Under the pieces are notes generated by a model that saw only the letters and a program-made list of their open reading frames with translations, ran no database searches and had not been told where the DNA came from. A stretch of DNA of 64,000 nt from a bacterium UBP8_UBA817 (GTDB lineage Bacteria; Margulisbacteria; Marinamargulisbacteria; CAMDBA01): contig CAMDBA010000004.1 in NCBI GenBank assembly GCA_945888995.1, forward strand, positions 28,909 to 92,908. Reading direction: 5' to 3'. Position numbers and translations under genes: made by a program. Shown one piece after another: positions 7,130-16,174 of this stretch. How positions within the stretch are numbered: the stretch's first letter is position 1; each line of letters opens with the position of its first letter.

Positions 7130-8149
7130 ATGCGGCAGTCGCTCATCGTGAGGGGCGGGCGCTATGCTTTTTATCAAGTTGCCAGGCTCTGGTATGACTC
7201 TATTTGCCGGTTTCATAATATCGATCGAAAGCGGGTAGTGAATATTTTCTCGGGTTCGGGGCAAAAAGAGATCGGTTGGCCCGAAGGTAAACTCGCCGCT
7301 CTTAATCTCCAGTTCGATGATGCTTGTGCCAAAGACGGTGTTTCTGATCCGTATGATTATGGCGGCAATCCCGACGGAGTGCTGGCCCGGTCGTATTTAA
7401 GACTGTTAGAAGAAGAGCCGGAGCTTCAGGTGACGCTGTTTGTGATTCCCGATCCGACGTTTCGGGAGAAGGGGTTTTATCGCGGGGTGGTTCCGGATGG
7501 AACGTGGGCGTTGGATCAGCGGTGGGCCTTTTCGGCTTTTTTGAAAACCTTGCCGAGGACGGAAATCGCCAATCATGGGCTGCATCATTATCAGGATGAA
7601 GTGCGGTATTTTTTGAAAGCCAGGGAATTCGAATTTAAAACCCGGGCCGAGTGCCGTGAGACTATAGATCGGTCACAGGCGATTTTTGAAAGAGCGGGAT
7701 TTTCACCGATTGGATTCAAGCCGTCGGGATGGGGGATCGGGCATAATGCGGATTTTGGGCTGGTTGAGGCGTTGTCTGACTCCGGGTTCTCTTATGTTGC
7801 ATTGAGTTCCCCTGTTTCAGGGTTGAATTGGGATCGGAATCGAGTGAGTAATATTTATCCGCAATTTGTGGGCGGACTTTTGAATATTCCTCAGAATGTG
7901 TCGTTGTCGTGGGAGCTGCCGGTGATTTTGAAAACGATTGATGCGATTGTTGAGCGTCGTGGCGTAGTGACGATTCAGGGACATTTTTGTGAACAGGATC
8001 ATTGGATGGAAGATGGAATCGGGCCCCGGATGGTCGATAAGATTCGGGATGTTATGGCCTATGTGAAGGCGCGTTATTCTGATCAGATTTGGTTTGCGCA
8101 GTTGGCGGATATTGCGCGGTTTTGCCACGAACACAAGGATTTAGTATGA
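7130..8149 (+). CDS. Polysaccharide deacetylase-like protein (NodB/CE4-related)
   Basis: A 339-aa protein with features of the carbohydrate esterase 4 / polysaccharide deacetylase fold. Motif 1 is seen as LNLQFDDACAKDG (the paired aspartates near residue 60) and motif 2 as NHGLHHYQDE, with the two metal-binding histidines. A late TIQGHFCEQDH may supply the final histidine motif. The start at 7130 is one base after the preceding stop; longer in-frame extensions would overlap the upstream glycosyltransferase. No signal peptide is seen, so a cytoplasmic role on lipid-linked precursors is inferred. It overlaps the next gene by ATGA. Deacetylation of an N-acetylated sugar is the likely reaction, but the substrate is unknown. 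Confidence 0.7.
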   Translation: MRQSLIVRGGRYAFYQVARLWYDSICRFHNIDRKRVVNIFSGSGQKEIGWPEGKLAALNLQFDDACAKDGVSDPYDYGGNPDGVLARSYLRLLEEEPELQVTLFVIPDPTFREKGFYRGVVPDGTWALDQRWAFSAFLKTLPRTEIANHGLHHYQDEVRYFLKAREFEFKTRAECRETIDRSQAIFERAGFSPIGFKPSGWGIGHNADFGLVEALSDSGFSYVALSSPVSGLNWDRNRVSNIYPQFVGGLLNIPQNVSLSWELPVILKTIDAIVERRGVVTIQGHFCEQDHWMEDGIGPRMVDKIRDVMAYVKARYSDQIWFAQLADIARFCHEHKDLV

Positions 8150-8895
8150 CGGTATCGGGGATTGTTTTGACGCATAACAGTGAGGTGACTATTGCACGGG
8201 CACTCGAGTCTCTTTCAGGCTTAATTGATGAGCTGATCGTCATCGATGATTTTTCATCGGATCAGACGTTGGAATTGGTTAAGTCCGTTTATCCGACGGC
8301 AGTGATATATGAGCGAAAACTAAACGATGATTTTGCAGCCCAGCGGAATTTTGCGCTGTCGAAGGCGGCCTATGACTGGGTGTTGATGACCGATTCGGAT
8401 GAAGAGGTGACGCCTGAATTGGCGCAGGAAATACGGGCGGTTTTGGCCAAGCCGCAGTATAACGCGTATATCAGTCGTCGGGATAATCAGGTGTTTGAGT
8501 CGTATTATCCGAATGATTCAGGGCGGCCGATTTTGTTGAAGCGCACCCTCATTTTTACCGGAAAAATTCATGAGAATATCCAAAATACGACGATTGGCAG
8601 GCTCCGCCAGCCGTTGCTGCATCATAGCTGGCAGGGGTGTGATGACTGGCTGAGAGATATTCACCGGTATGCGCGGTGGCGGGCGCTTCATTGGATCGAT
8701 CAGGGGCGGCGGTATTCGTTGCCGTATCTGGGTGTTCGGGCAATGGGGAGTTTTGGGTTCTTTTTTTTGAAGTCTTATTTTGTTGAAGGAAAGTGGCGCG
8801 GCGGGATTGCCGGGTTTTTGTATGCGTTTGCCTGTGCTTCCGAATGGGTGTTTTCGGCATTGTTTTATTGGGAAGAAAGCCAAAAGCGCTCATGA
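8146..8895 (+). CDS. Family 2 glycosyltransferase, WaaE/KdtX-like
   Basis: A 249-aa GT2 enzyme. The N-terminus GIVLTHNSEVTIARAL, the IDELIVIDDFSSDQT segment (nucleotide binding), DDFAAQRNFAL and the metal-binding WVLMTDSDEEVT are the conserved features of the WaaE/KdtX group, which add glucose to the heptose of lipopolysaccharide cores. The C-terminal portion is hydrophobic and may contact the membrane (FGFFFLKSYF and FLYAFACASEWVFSALFYW). Start 8146 gives an ATGA overlap with the deacetylase gene, and its own stop overlaps the next start in the same manner. An LPS-core or related envelope-glycan role is inferred from similarity and from heptose genes elsewhere in the window. Confidence 0.82.
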   Translation: MTVSGIVLTHNSEVTIARALESLSGLIDELIVIDDFSSDQTLELVKSVYPTAVIYERKLNDDFAAQRNFALSKAAYDWVLMTDSDEEVTPELAQEIRAVLAKPQYNAYISRRDNQVFESYYPNDSGRPILLKRTLIFTGKIHENIQNTTIGRLRQPLLHHSWQGCDDWLRDIHRYARWRALHWIDQGRRYSLPYLGVRAMGSFGFFFLKSYFVEGKWRGGIAGFLYAFACASEWVFSALFYWEESQKRS

Positions 8896-9980
8896 TCGGC
8901 CGCTACTCTAAAATCGCGGTTATGCATTCGGACTATGTCGTCCGGGGCGGGGCGGAGCGAAAGTCGCTGATTTATGCGGCAATGTTGAGAAATCGTGCAG
9001 AGGTTGAGATTATTTGTGGGAATTTTTCGGCTGAGCATACTTTCTCCGAATATATCGGGGATACGCCGATCCGGTCGTTTCCATATAAAGGCCCGATCCA
9101 AAAGCTCATCTCTCTTTTGCGCATGGCATGGGCTGTGCGTGGATTTGACTTATTAATTGTGAATAATTATCCATCGAATCTCTCGGCGGCGTTGGCGAAG
9201 TGGGCGTTTCGAAAACCGGTGATCTGGTTTTGCAATGAAGCGCAACTACACCTGGTCCATGCGCCTAAAAAAGGCAGGTGGGCACTTGCGGTTTTGAAAT
9301 TTCTCGAAAAGCGGGCGGTGTCTTCTTTTGAAATCGTGATCGCGAATAGCGGCTACACCGCCGGGGAGATTCGGCGTATTTATGCCAAGACCGCACGCGT
9401 GATTTATAGCGGTCTGGATCTGAAACGATTTCCTGATCACGAGCCGTCGTCGTCTAAAACCAAGACATTGATTCTGGTCTCGCGCATCGAGCCGCATAAA
9501 CAAATTGATACGGCACTTCGGTTGTTTGAATCGATCCGGTCGTCCTATGCCGAGTGCCAGCTTATTATTGTCGGATCGGGTTCAGCGCTGGCGGCGTATC
9601 AAGCGATGGCCGGACCGGGTGTATCATTTACTGGGGCTGTTTTGGAAGCGGAGAAGCTCTCTCTTTTGAGCCGGGCGGATGTGTTTATCTTTCCGACATT
9701 AAACGAGCCCTTAGGCGTCACGCCTTTGGAGGCGATGGCTGCGGGCTTACCGGTGGTGGCCTTCAAAAGCGGCGGTGTCTCTGAAACGGTGATCAATGGC
9801 GAGACCGGATTTCTGGTAGAAGACGAAGCTGAATTTGTGGCTAAAAGTTTACTTTTAATCCGAGATGCCCTACTGTGTTCTACCATGCGGAGCCGTGCTA
9901 TGCGACATGTTCGGGAGTCGTCGTTTAGCCAGGAGTGTATGGTGGCTGAGTTAGTTAAAGAGATTGAAAGGCTGTCCTAA
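8892..9980 (+). CDS. GT4-family glycosyltransferase
   Basis: A 362-aa GT-B retaining glycosyltransferase. The N-terminal acceptor domain begins with the common VVRGGAERKSLIYAA motif. The C-terminal donor domain has LVSRIEPHKQIDTAL, LIIVGSGSAL, VSFTGAV and FPTLNEPLGVTPLEAMAAGLPVVA, with the E-x7-E pair of GT4 enzymes, then GGVSETVINGETGFLV. The start at 8892 overlaps the upstream stop in an ATGA. It probably acts on the same envelope glycan as its neighbours. The ABC transporter ATPase gene begins three bases after its stop. Confidence 0.88.
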   Translation: MIGRYSKIAVMHSDYVVRGGAERKSLIYAAMLRNRAEVEIICGNFSAEHTFSEYIGDTPIRSFPYKGPIQKLISLLRMAWAVRGFDLLIVNNYPSNLSAALAKWAFRKPVIWFCNEAQLHLVHAPKKGRWALAVLKFLEKRAVSSFEIVIANSGYTAGEIRRIYAKTARVIYSGLDLKRFPDHEPSSSKTKTLILVSRIEPHKQIDTALRLFESIRSSYAECQLIIVGSGSALAAYQAMAGPGVSFTGAVLEAEKLSLLSRADVFIFPTLNEPLGVTPLEAMAAGLPVVAFKSGGVSETVINGETGFLVEDEAEFVAKSLLLIRDALLCSTMRSRAMRHVRESSFSQECMVAELVKEIERLS

Positions 9981-9983
9981 CCT

Positions 9984-10766
9984 ATGAGCTTGACTTCTCA
10001 CCGTGACCCGATTATCCGGGTCGAAAATTTGACTAAATCGTATGACGGATTGATGGCGGTAAACGGCCTGAGTTTCGATGTTTTTGAGAATGAAATATTC
10101 GGGCTGTTAGGGCCGAATGGCGCAGGTAAGACGACCACGCTTGAGATTATGGAAACCTTGAGACCTAAAACCGGTGGTGAGGTTTGGATTGATGGGCTGT
10201 CGATTGACCGGGATGCCGCTCGAATTAAGCGTCTGATCGGCGTGCAGCTTCAGCAATCCGGGTATTATCCGAATCTGACTTTAACGGAGATTCTGACGTT
10301 GTTTGCGGATTTTCATGGGGTGAGGGTGTCGCCTAAAGACCTGCTAGATCAGGTCGATTTAGGCAGCCGGGCCAGAAGTAAGTATGACCATTTATCGGGT
10401 GGACAGAAGCAGCGGTTTTCGATTTGTACGACGCTGGTGCATCAACCTAAACTTATTTTTCTGGATGAGCCGTCTACTGGGTTGGATCCTAAGGCGCGGC
10501 GGGAGTTGTGGGAGCTCATTTTTAAGGTGCGTGATGCCGGATGTACGGTGGTGATTACCACGCATTATATGGATGAAGCCGAGGTGCTTTGTGACCGGGT
10601 TGCGATTGTGAATGAAGGTCGAAGGGTGGCTCTCGATGCGCCGTCGACGCTGATCGATCAATTAGTTGCCACCGGATATGAGCGGCCGGTCCAAATGAGA
10701 TCTGCGACTCTGGAAGATGTGTTTTTATCTCTCACCGGGCATCCTCTAGGAGGCCCAGATGTTTAG
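9984..10766 (+). CDS. ABC-2 type transporter ATP-binding protein
   Basis: A 260-aa ATPase with Walker A GPNGAGKTT, signature LSGGQKQR, Walker B LIFLDEPSTGLD and the H-loop TTHYMDEAE. The order and spacing match the CcmA/DrrA-like class of exporters that pair with an ABC-2 permease, encoded next with an eight-base overlap. In this glycan cluster the pair could export a polysaccharide or glycolipid, but the same class exports drugs and lysophospholipids. There is no C-terminal carbohydrate-binding domain of the Wzt type, which weakens the polysaccharide reading. Confidence 0.9.
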   Translation: MSLTSHRDPIIRVENLTKSYDGLMAVNGLSFDVFENEIFGLLGPNGAGKTTTLEIMETLRPKTGGEVWIDGLSIDRDAARIKRLIGVQLQQSGYYPNLTLTEILTLFADFHGVRVSPKDLLDQVDLGSRARSKYDHLSGGQKQRFSICTTLVHQPKLIFLDEPSTGLDPKARRELWELIFKVRDAGCTVVITTHYMDEAEVLCDRVAIVNEGRRVALDAPSTLIDQLVATGYERPVQMRSATLEDVFLSLTGHPLGGPDV

Positions 10767-11841
10767 AGTGCAATGCCAGGCATTTTTAGGCCTGTTAAAA
10801 GCGAGTTTGATTTCGACGTGCCGTAACCCGTCGAGTCTGGTCTTCGGGTTTTTGTTTCCTTTGGTTTTTATTCTCGTCTTCGGCGTGATGGGCGAGCATC
10901 CGACTAAATTAAATGTGGGTGTAATCTCGCCCGGACCGACCGGAAATGCGGTAATGCATGCGCTCGGAGAGAGCAAGGCCATTCGGCTTTTGACCCTTTT
11001 GCCGGTTACAAAGATGAGCGCCGAGTTGAAGGCCGGACGTATTGCGGCCCTGGTGTCGGTCCGGTTCTCGGAAAGTGGTAAAGCCAGCGTGCAATTGATC
11101 ACCTCGAGTGCTGCGCCTGAACAAGGTGAGATTGTTCGTCAAATTGTCGGTGGATTGGTCACGAAAGTCAATTTTTCGACGGCTAAGATCACCCCGGTCG
11201 TTGGGTTTAAATCCGCCGAAGTTGTGGGGCGACCGTTTAAATCGATTGATTTTGTTCTGCCTGGTCAGCTGGGGTTTGCGCTGTTAACGACGGCGGTATT
11301 CGGGACGTCGTTTCTCTTTATTATGTTGAGACAGACGCTGGTGATGAAGCGGTTTTTTACCACGCCCGTTTCTCGGTTCACAATTTTAGCGGCGGAAGGC
11401 GGGAGTCGATTAATTTTTGGGATTTTTCAGACGGCCTTAATGTTGTTTATCGGTGTCGGTTTTCTCGGCTTTACCGTGATCGACGGAGGGATCACCGTGC
11501 TGTCGATGATGGTGCTCTCGATACTGGGATTAACGGTTTTTATGGGACTAGGATTTATTATCGCGTCTGTTGCCTCGGATGAAAAAGCGATTCCGCCGCT
11601 GGCTAATTTATTTACGATGCCGCAGTTTTTGCTGGCGGGGACGTTTATTCCGATTGAGGTGTTTCCGAATTGGCTACAGCCGGTGAGTGCCGCATTGCCG
11701 CTGACGTATTTGAATGACGCGTTTCGGAAAGTAGCCTTTGAGGGTGCGGGTTTGTGGCAGGTATGGCCTCAGATCGGGATTCTTCTTCTTTTCGGTGTGG
11801 TGTTTTATGCAATCGCGGTGAGAGTGTTCCGTTGGGAATGA
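10759..11841 (+). CDS. ABC-2 type transporter permease
   Basis: A 360-aa ABC-2 permease. One membrane helix near residues 25-45 (VFGFLFPLVFILVFG) is followed by a large soluble loop and then about five helices in the C-terminal half, including GFALLTTAVFGTSFLFIML and the family segment FLLAGTFIPIEVFPNWLQP. This is the DrrB/YhgE-like layout with an extracytoplasmic domain after helix 1. A strong AGGAGG (10748-10753) precedes the ATG, inside the ATPase gene. The stop overlaps the next gene by ATGA. The substrate is unknown; context suggests an envelope component. Confidence 0.88.
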   Translation: MFRVQCQAFLGLLKASLISTCRNPSSLVFGFLFPLVFILVFGVMGEHPTKLNVGVISPGPTGNAVMHALGESKAIRLLTLLPVTKMSAELKAGRIAALVSVRFSESGKASVQLITSSAAPEQGEIVRQIVGGLVTKVNFSTAKITPVVGFKSAEVVGRPFKSIDFVLPGQLGFALLTTAVFGTSFLFIMLRQTLVMKRFFTTPVSRFTILAAEGGSRLIFGIFQTALMLFIGVGFLGFTVIDGGITVLSMMVLSILGLTVFMGLGFIIASVASDEKAIPPLANLFTMPQFLLAGTFIPIEVFPNWLQPVSAALPLTYLNDAFRKVAFEGAGLWQVWPQIGILLLFGVVFYAIAVRVFRWE

Positions 11842-12983
11842 AGACGCCGCTTTCGGGGCACTCTTTACCGCAAGATGACCTACTTAGTGACTTAGTCGCT
11901 GATTGTATTCGGCATTTCGAGCATACAGGTCGCTACGATGAAGATCCGATTCGGAACAAGACTCGGGTCGAGATTCCGGCTGCGTTTCTGGCGGCAGCTG
12001 TGGCTTTTGATCTAGGATCGGATGCCTTAAAATCCACCTTAATTGAGCTTGTTTTGGCTCATCAACAATCCGGCGGCTATTGGCTGGAATATAGCTACGA
12101 GCCTGAGGAAGAAGCGGTCGGATATTACGGTGCGGTGCCGACGTGTTTTGCCATTATCAGTCTTTCGATGGCAGTAGAGGCCTCCCCTTCGGAGGGTCTT
12201 GGTCAGGCCATGATTCGGGGTGCGGATTATTTGTATTCGGTCGAACAAGACGGGTGCTTTCTTAAAGCATCGATTAACAAGACCGATGTTTTGAATACTA
12301 ATTTATTATGTGCGGTGGCGTTATTGGCGGCAGCGGCTCAGCTAGCCCCCACTTCGCGCCGTGCCAAACTGTATCCCGAAGCGGCTCGCCGCGCGATTCG
12401 ACGGGCGATGAGCGCACAGCTGTTTTCAGGGGCACTGCCTTATACCCATGTAGGGTTTCAGGTGCCGTTTTTGTATCATGCGATGAGCACAGCGCTCCTG
12501 GAATCTTGCCAGACTTATTATCCGGATGCCCGGAGTTTGTCCGCTTGTTTAGGTGCGGCCAGACGGTTTTTGATGAGGATGTTTGATGATCGGATGAGTG
12601 TCCGGTGGGATCTCGAACATCATCCTGAGAAATCGCGTGCGTCCTGGATGTATGCCTGGAGTGTGTTGCCGGTCAGTCGCGCTTATCCTGCGCGTCTGCC
12701 GCAGTTGATCCAGAAGATAGCCTTGCTTAAGACCGATACGTATTTGGCTAATGAATCATCACAGATTCCGGATGTGTTTTATACGGCCTGGACGCTATTG
12801 GCCGTGAGCCTGGCAAAACGGGATTTCAGACCGTCTCTTAAAAGGCGATTTTCGATTCTGTTATGGATGAGCCAATGGGGGCGATATGGCGCGCGTATCG
12901 GCTATATCGGTCGGTATGCGGTGAATAAATGGATACTGGGCCGTTGGGATGGCCTTGATAAAGGTCCGGTAGAATATTGGTAA
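11838..12983 (+). CDS. Uncharacterised helical protein, possibly alpha/alpha-toroid
   Basis: A 381-aa protein not recognised with confidence. It is mostly helical, with repeated segments of the type found in prenyltransferase/squalene-cyclase-like toroids: HQQSGGYWLEYSYEPEE, FSGALPYTHVGFQ and RWDLEHHPEKSRASWMYAWS each combine a glycine/aromatic turn with a following helix. No DxDD cyclase motif was found. There is no signal peptide. It begins in an ATGA overlap with the permease and its stop overlaps the flippase start by seven bases, so it belongs to the glycan-export operon. A role in modifying or sensing the lipid or glycan is possible; nothing in the sequence proves it. Confidence 0.6.
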   Translation: MKTPLSGHSLPQDDLLSDLVADCIRHFEHTGRYDEDPIRNKTRVEIPAAFLAAAVAFDLGSDALKSTLIELVLAHQQSGGYWLEYSYEPEEEAVGYYGAVPTCFAIISLSMAVEASPSEGLGQAMIRGADYLYSVEQDGCFLKASINKTDVLNTNLLCAVALLAAAAQLAPTSRRAKLYPEAARRAIRRAMSAQLFSGALPYTHVGFQVPFLYHAMSTALLESCQTYYPDARSLSACLGAARRFLMRMFDDRMSVRWDLEHHPEKSRASWMYAWSVLPVSRAYPARLPQLIQKIALLKTDTYLANESSQIPDVFYTAWTLLAVSLAKRDFRPSLKRRFSILLWMSQWGRYGARIGYIGRYAVNKWILGRWDGLDKGPVEYW

Positions 12984-14314
12984 TCCGGCGGGTTCGGGCG
13001 TTGTGGTTGCGTCATTCGTTGCTGCAATCTGTTTCGACGTTGTTTTCGGTGTCGCTTTTAGGTAAAGGGGTCACTTTTTTTCGGGAAGCGCTCACCGCGT
13101 ATTATTTTGGGACAACCGTATTCAAAGACGGATTTGTCGCGGTGTTTTCGCTGACGGCGTTAATTTATTCTCCGTTTTTGGAATCGGTTACCAAGCTCAC
13201 TGTGCCTAAATACCTCTCGTTTCCAAAGCCCCGGCAGTTTGTTTTGGTGTTTTCGATTCAGTTAGGATTGTTGTGCCTTGCGGTGCTGCTGATGAGTGTG
13301 CCGTTGAAATCCTGGATTCTTAATACCGTGTATTCGGGGATGTTACCGCCTTCATTTTCGGTATTGTCGACGTATTTTTTTGTCATGATGCTCTATACGA
13401 TTTTGTTTTTATACGCGACTTTTTTTTCGCAGATCCTAAATGCAGCGGGGTATTATGGCTTGTCGGAATGCCGGAATATCTTATTTAGCGGGGTGAGCCT
13501 CGGATTTATGGTGGGGAAAGTGACGCTGTTCGGACTTCATCCGTTAGTGGGGGGATATCTAGGCGGGGTTGCGGCCATGACCACGTATATGGTGGCAGTG
13601 GTGGCGTATTATCGATTGGGCACGATCCGAATGACAGTTTCCGAATTTAAGGATATCTGGAAAACAAGTGGTGTTTTTTGGATCAAGTTTGGAGGGGTGT
13701 CTGCGGTGGGTTCTTGCTCCATCTTGCCGGCGATCGTGGTTCAGCAGCGTTTAACAGCCCTTGGGCCTCAGGTTTTGTCGGCTCATGACTATGCACTTCG
13801 ATGTTTTGGTTTGATTTCTGCATTATTTGCGCCGGTGGTTTTGACCCCTGTCTACACGAAAATAGCCAATTTGGCTGCGGCTAAACAGGTGGCATGGCGA
13901 TTTTTAAAGCGGGTAGCGCTCTTTATTGTGATCGGAAGTTTGGTCATCGCGGTTGGAATTTTTCTAGTGGGAAGACCGCTTTTGGCGTTGTTTTTTTTAC
14001 GGGGGGCATTCGATCGGCAGTCTCTAGATCTGACGTTTTCTTTATTGGCGGCCTATAGCTGGACATTGGGTATTTTCTCCTTGAATCTTCTTCTGGAATA
14101 TTTGGTTTTAGCTTACGGGCTTAATAAAACCTATCTGATAAGTGTGGTTCTTCATTATATGAGCGCCCTGGTAATTCTGGCGACAGTCACGGCTTTGGGG
14201 TATTATGTGGCTCCATTGAGCCTGGGGATCGGCGGTGTTGTCAGCATCCTCGTGAGGCTGTGGATGGTGCGTCGTCATGTGCTGCGCCATCCTGACATTT
14301 CCCATGTTTTGTGA
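12977..14314 (+). CDS. MurJ/MviN-like lipid-linked oligosaccharide flippase (MOP superfamily)
   Basis: A 445-aa integral membrane protein with about twelve to fourteen hydrophobic segments. Its N-terminal STLFSVSLLGKGVTFFREALTAYYFGTT matches the opening of MurJ-type proteins, and FLRGAFDRQSLDLT near residue 345 is the typical mid-protein motif. Such proteins move undecaprenyl-linked precursors across the inner membrane. Given the surrounding glycosyltransferases, export of a surface glycan precursor is as likely as a peptidoglycan role. The start is an uncommon TTG at 12977 overlapping the previous stop by seven bases; other in-frame TTG codons downstream cannot be excluded. Confidence 0.85.
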   Translation: MVIRRVRALWLRHSLLQSVSTLFSVSLLGKGVTFFREALTAYYFGTTVFKDGFVAVFSLTALIYSPFLESVTKLTVPKYLSFPKPRQFVLVFSIQLGLLCLAVLLMSVPLKSWILNTVYSGMLPPSFSVLSTYFFVMMLYTILFLYATFFSQILNAAGYYGLSECRNILFSGVSLGFMVGKVTLFGLHPLVGGYLGGVAAMTTYMVAVVAYYRLGTIRMTVSEFKDIWKTSGVFWIKFGGVSAVGSCSILPAIVVQQRLTALGPQVLSAHDYALRCFGLISALFAPVVLTPVYTKIANLAAAKQVAWRFLKRVALFIVIGSLVIAVGIFLVGRPLLALFFLRGAFDRQSLDLTFSLLAAYSWTLGIFSLNLLLEYLVLAYGLNKTYLISVVLHYMSALVILATVTALGYYVAPLSLGIGGVVSILVRLWMVRRHVLRHPDISHVL

Positions 14315-14317
14315 TGT

Positions 14318-14346
14318 TTATTTGTATATCTTAAGTGACCTATAAT
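14318..14346 (+). promoter_or_regulatory. Promoter of the dehydrogenase/oxidoreductase/methyltransferase trio
   Basis: A TATAAT is at 14341-14346, with a weak TTATTT at 14318-14323 seventeen bases upstream. It lies in the 51-bp gap where the overlapping gene chain is broken. Confidence 0.4.
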
Positions 14347-14365
14347 CGAAAAAGGGGTTTGCCTT

Positions 14366-15403
14366 GTGAAACTTAACCGAGTTCTTGCTTCTCAAAAAGG
14401 GGTGCTTCACCTCATCGATCTGCCGCTTCCTCAATATGATCGCCATGAAGTCATGATCGAGGTGGTCTACAGCGTGATGAGTCCCGGTACTGAGCAGACG
14501 ATTCGTCAGACGACGGGTAAGTCGGGGATTTTGAGCGCGGCCTTCAAAAAGCTGAATCAAGTTCGCGAATGGGGCCTGACGCGAAGTATAAAGACGTTTC
14601 AGAAAGTCTGGGAGTCGTATCAGCCACTCGGCTATAGTGTGGCGGGAAAAGTCGTGGCGGTCGGTGCCGACGTTCGGGGGATTGAAGTCGGCGATGATGT
14701 GATGGCCACCGGGGCGGGCTACGCCATTCATGCGCAGTATGTCTGTGTGCCGTCTATTTATGTGTTGCCTATTGAATCTATGAAAGATACGGATGCGTTT
14801 GGCGGGGTTCTCACCATCGGCCTTAATGCCTACACCAAGGCGCGTCCTCAGATCGGAGATCGAGTGGCGGTGGTCGGCGGCGGATTAATCGGGCAATTAA
14901 CGGCTCAGGTTATGGCGGCAGCCGGAGCAGATGTCGACGTGGTTGAAATTAAAGATACGGCGATCAATCGGTTAAAAATAGTGGGGCTCACGGTGGTGTC
15001 CGAACTATCCGGTGTTTATGATCATATTATTATTTGTGCGAATACGGGGGCGACGTTTTTATCGGCCCAGCAGCATATTGCCTTTGGCGGAACCATTGTG
15101 ATTACAGGGTACGGGGACTTGTCAGTCGACCGCGACCTGATCGAATCTTCACAATTCAAGCTATGCTGTACGGATTCGTACGGATTGTTTGCGGGTAATC
15201 CCAAGTATGTTTTTCTCGGTGAAGATATGCTGGGAGATGCCTTCGGATTGGACACGGCCAGGAAGAACCTTCGGCGGGCTCGCTATCTTTTGGCGCGTAT
15301 ACCGATCGGAGGCTATACCCGGATTCCGGTGACAGACTATTCTAGAATCGATGGGCTGCTCTCAGACGGGGCTGCAACGGTCGTGATTGAGTGGACCTCT
15401 TGA
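14366..15403 (+). CDS. Zinc-type alcohol dehydrogenase-like oxidoreductase (MDR family)
   Basis: A 345-aa medium-chain dehydrogenase/reductase. The catalytic domain has SPGTEQTIRQ and PLGYSVAGKVVAVG...GDDVMATG; the Rossmann domain has GDRVAVVGGGLIGQLTAQVMAAAGA at about residues 165-185. It resembles the dehydrogenase half of the two-domain oxidoreductases (dehydrogenase plus Gfo/Idh) found in capsule and O-antigen loci. Here the second half is the next separate gene, joined by a TTGA overlap. The start is GTG at 14366 after an AGGGG sequence. Classical structural-zinc cysteines are missing, which is usual for this subgroup. The likely role is nucleotide-sugar or sugar redox chemistry; the substrate is unknown. 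Confidence 0.8.
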   Translation: MKLNRVLASQKGVLHLIDLPLPQYDRHEVMIEVVYSVMSPGTEQTIRQTTGKSGILSAAFKKLNQVREWGLTRSIKTFQKVWESYQPLGYSVAGKVVAVGADVRGIEVGDDVMATGAGYAIHAQYVCVPSIYVLPIESMKDTDAFGGVLTIGLNAYTKARPQIGDRVAVVGGGLIGQLTAQVMAAAGADVDVVEIKDTAINRLKIVGLTVVSELSGVYDHIIICANTGATFLSAQQHIAFGGTIVITGYGDLSVDRDLIESSQFKLCCTDSYGLFAGNPKYVFLGEDMLGDAFGLDTARKNLRRARYLLARIPIGGYTRIPVTDYSRIDGLLSDGAATVVIEWTS

Positions 15404-16152
15404 AAAAATGGGTTATTGTCGGCTCCGGCGGGTTCGTGGAAGGCAGTTTTCTCCCCAATGCGGATCTCTCCCGGATTAAAGGGCTGATTGCACACCAGCC
15501 GCTAAAAGCGCTGGGTTTATGTCGGGCCTATGGACTGAAATTATATGCCGGTTTGTCGGAGGCTGCGGCCGATGGTGTCGATACCGTCTATATTTGCTCG
15601 GCGTCTTGGACTCATTTTGACTATGTTCGTGAAGCGGTCAAGCTGGGCTTTTCTACGATTATTTCTGAAAAACCGATTATCGTCGATCGGTCGGATTTCG
15701 AGGACTTCAAAACGCTTTCTCCGTCATTTTCGGGCGCTATGATTAAACGTGCGCATACTGGTTTATCTGTTAAATCGGATCAGTTGCGGCTTCATGTTCG
15801 GGCGTCTTCTTCGGACGGGCCTGAGGTCTGGGACCGGAGAAGGGGTCATTATTTGATGAGTGAATTAATTCATTTTGTAGATGCGGCACTTTTTTTTTGC
15901 GGTCCTGATGCGAATTTTAGGGTCGATGGGGATCGTATATCGGGAGCGCTTACTTTTTTTGCGGCTGACAAGGAAGCGACCATCCGATATGATTTTTCGT
16001 CTTTAGATCCGGTCAATGACCTGGAATTTTGTCCGCGACTTATCCGTGCGATGTTTGATCGACCTTCCGAGGTGATTATTCCTGCTGTTGACCTGGTGCG
16101 TTTGTATGAGTGTTTATTTGAAATAGAAGATCAGTTTATCGGTCATATATAA
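15400..16152 (+). CDS. Gfo/Idh/MocA-family oxidoreductase
   Basis: A 250-aa protein with an N-terminal Rossmann domain (KKWVIVGSGGFVEGSFLPNA), the family segment YICSASWTHFDYVREAVKLG and the EKP motif (ISEKPIIVD, near residue 95). The C-terminal domain is shorter than usual for the family. The start is taken as TTG at 15400 because it forms a TTGA overlap with the dehydrogenase stop; a GTG at 15391 in the same frame is possible. With its neighbour it reconstructs the two-domain oxidoreductase seen fused in other genomes. The reaction is inferred to be NAD(P)-dependent modification of a glycan sugar. Confidence 0.78.
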   Translation: MKKWVIVGSGGFVEGSFLPNADLSRIKGLIAHQPLKALGLCRAYGLKLYAGLSEAAADGVDTVYICSASWTHFDYVREAVKLGFSTIISEKPIIVDRSDFEDFKTLSPSFSGAMIKRAHTGLSVKSDQLRLHVRASSSDGPEVWDRRRGHYLMSELIHFVDAALFFCGPDANFRVDGDRISGALTFFAADKEATIRYDFSSLDPVNDLEFCPRLIRAMFDRPSEVIIPAVDLVRLYECLFEIEDQFIGHI

Positions 16153-16174
16153 AGATAATTCGGGAGGAACGACA

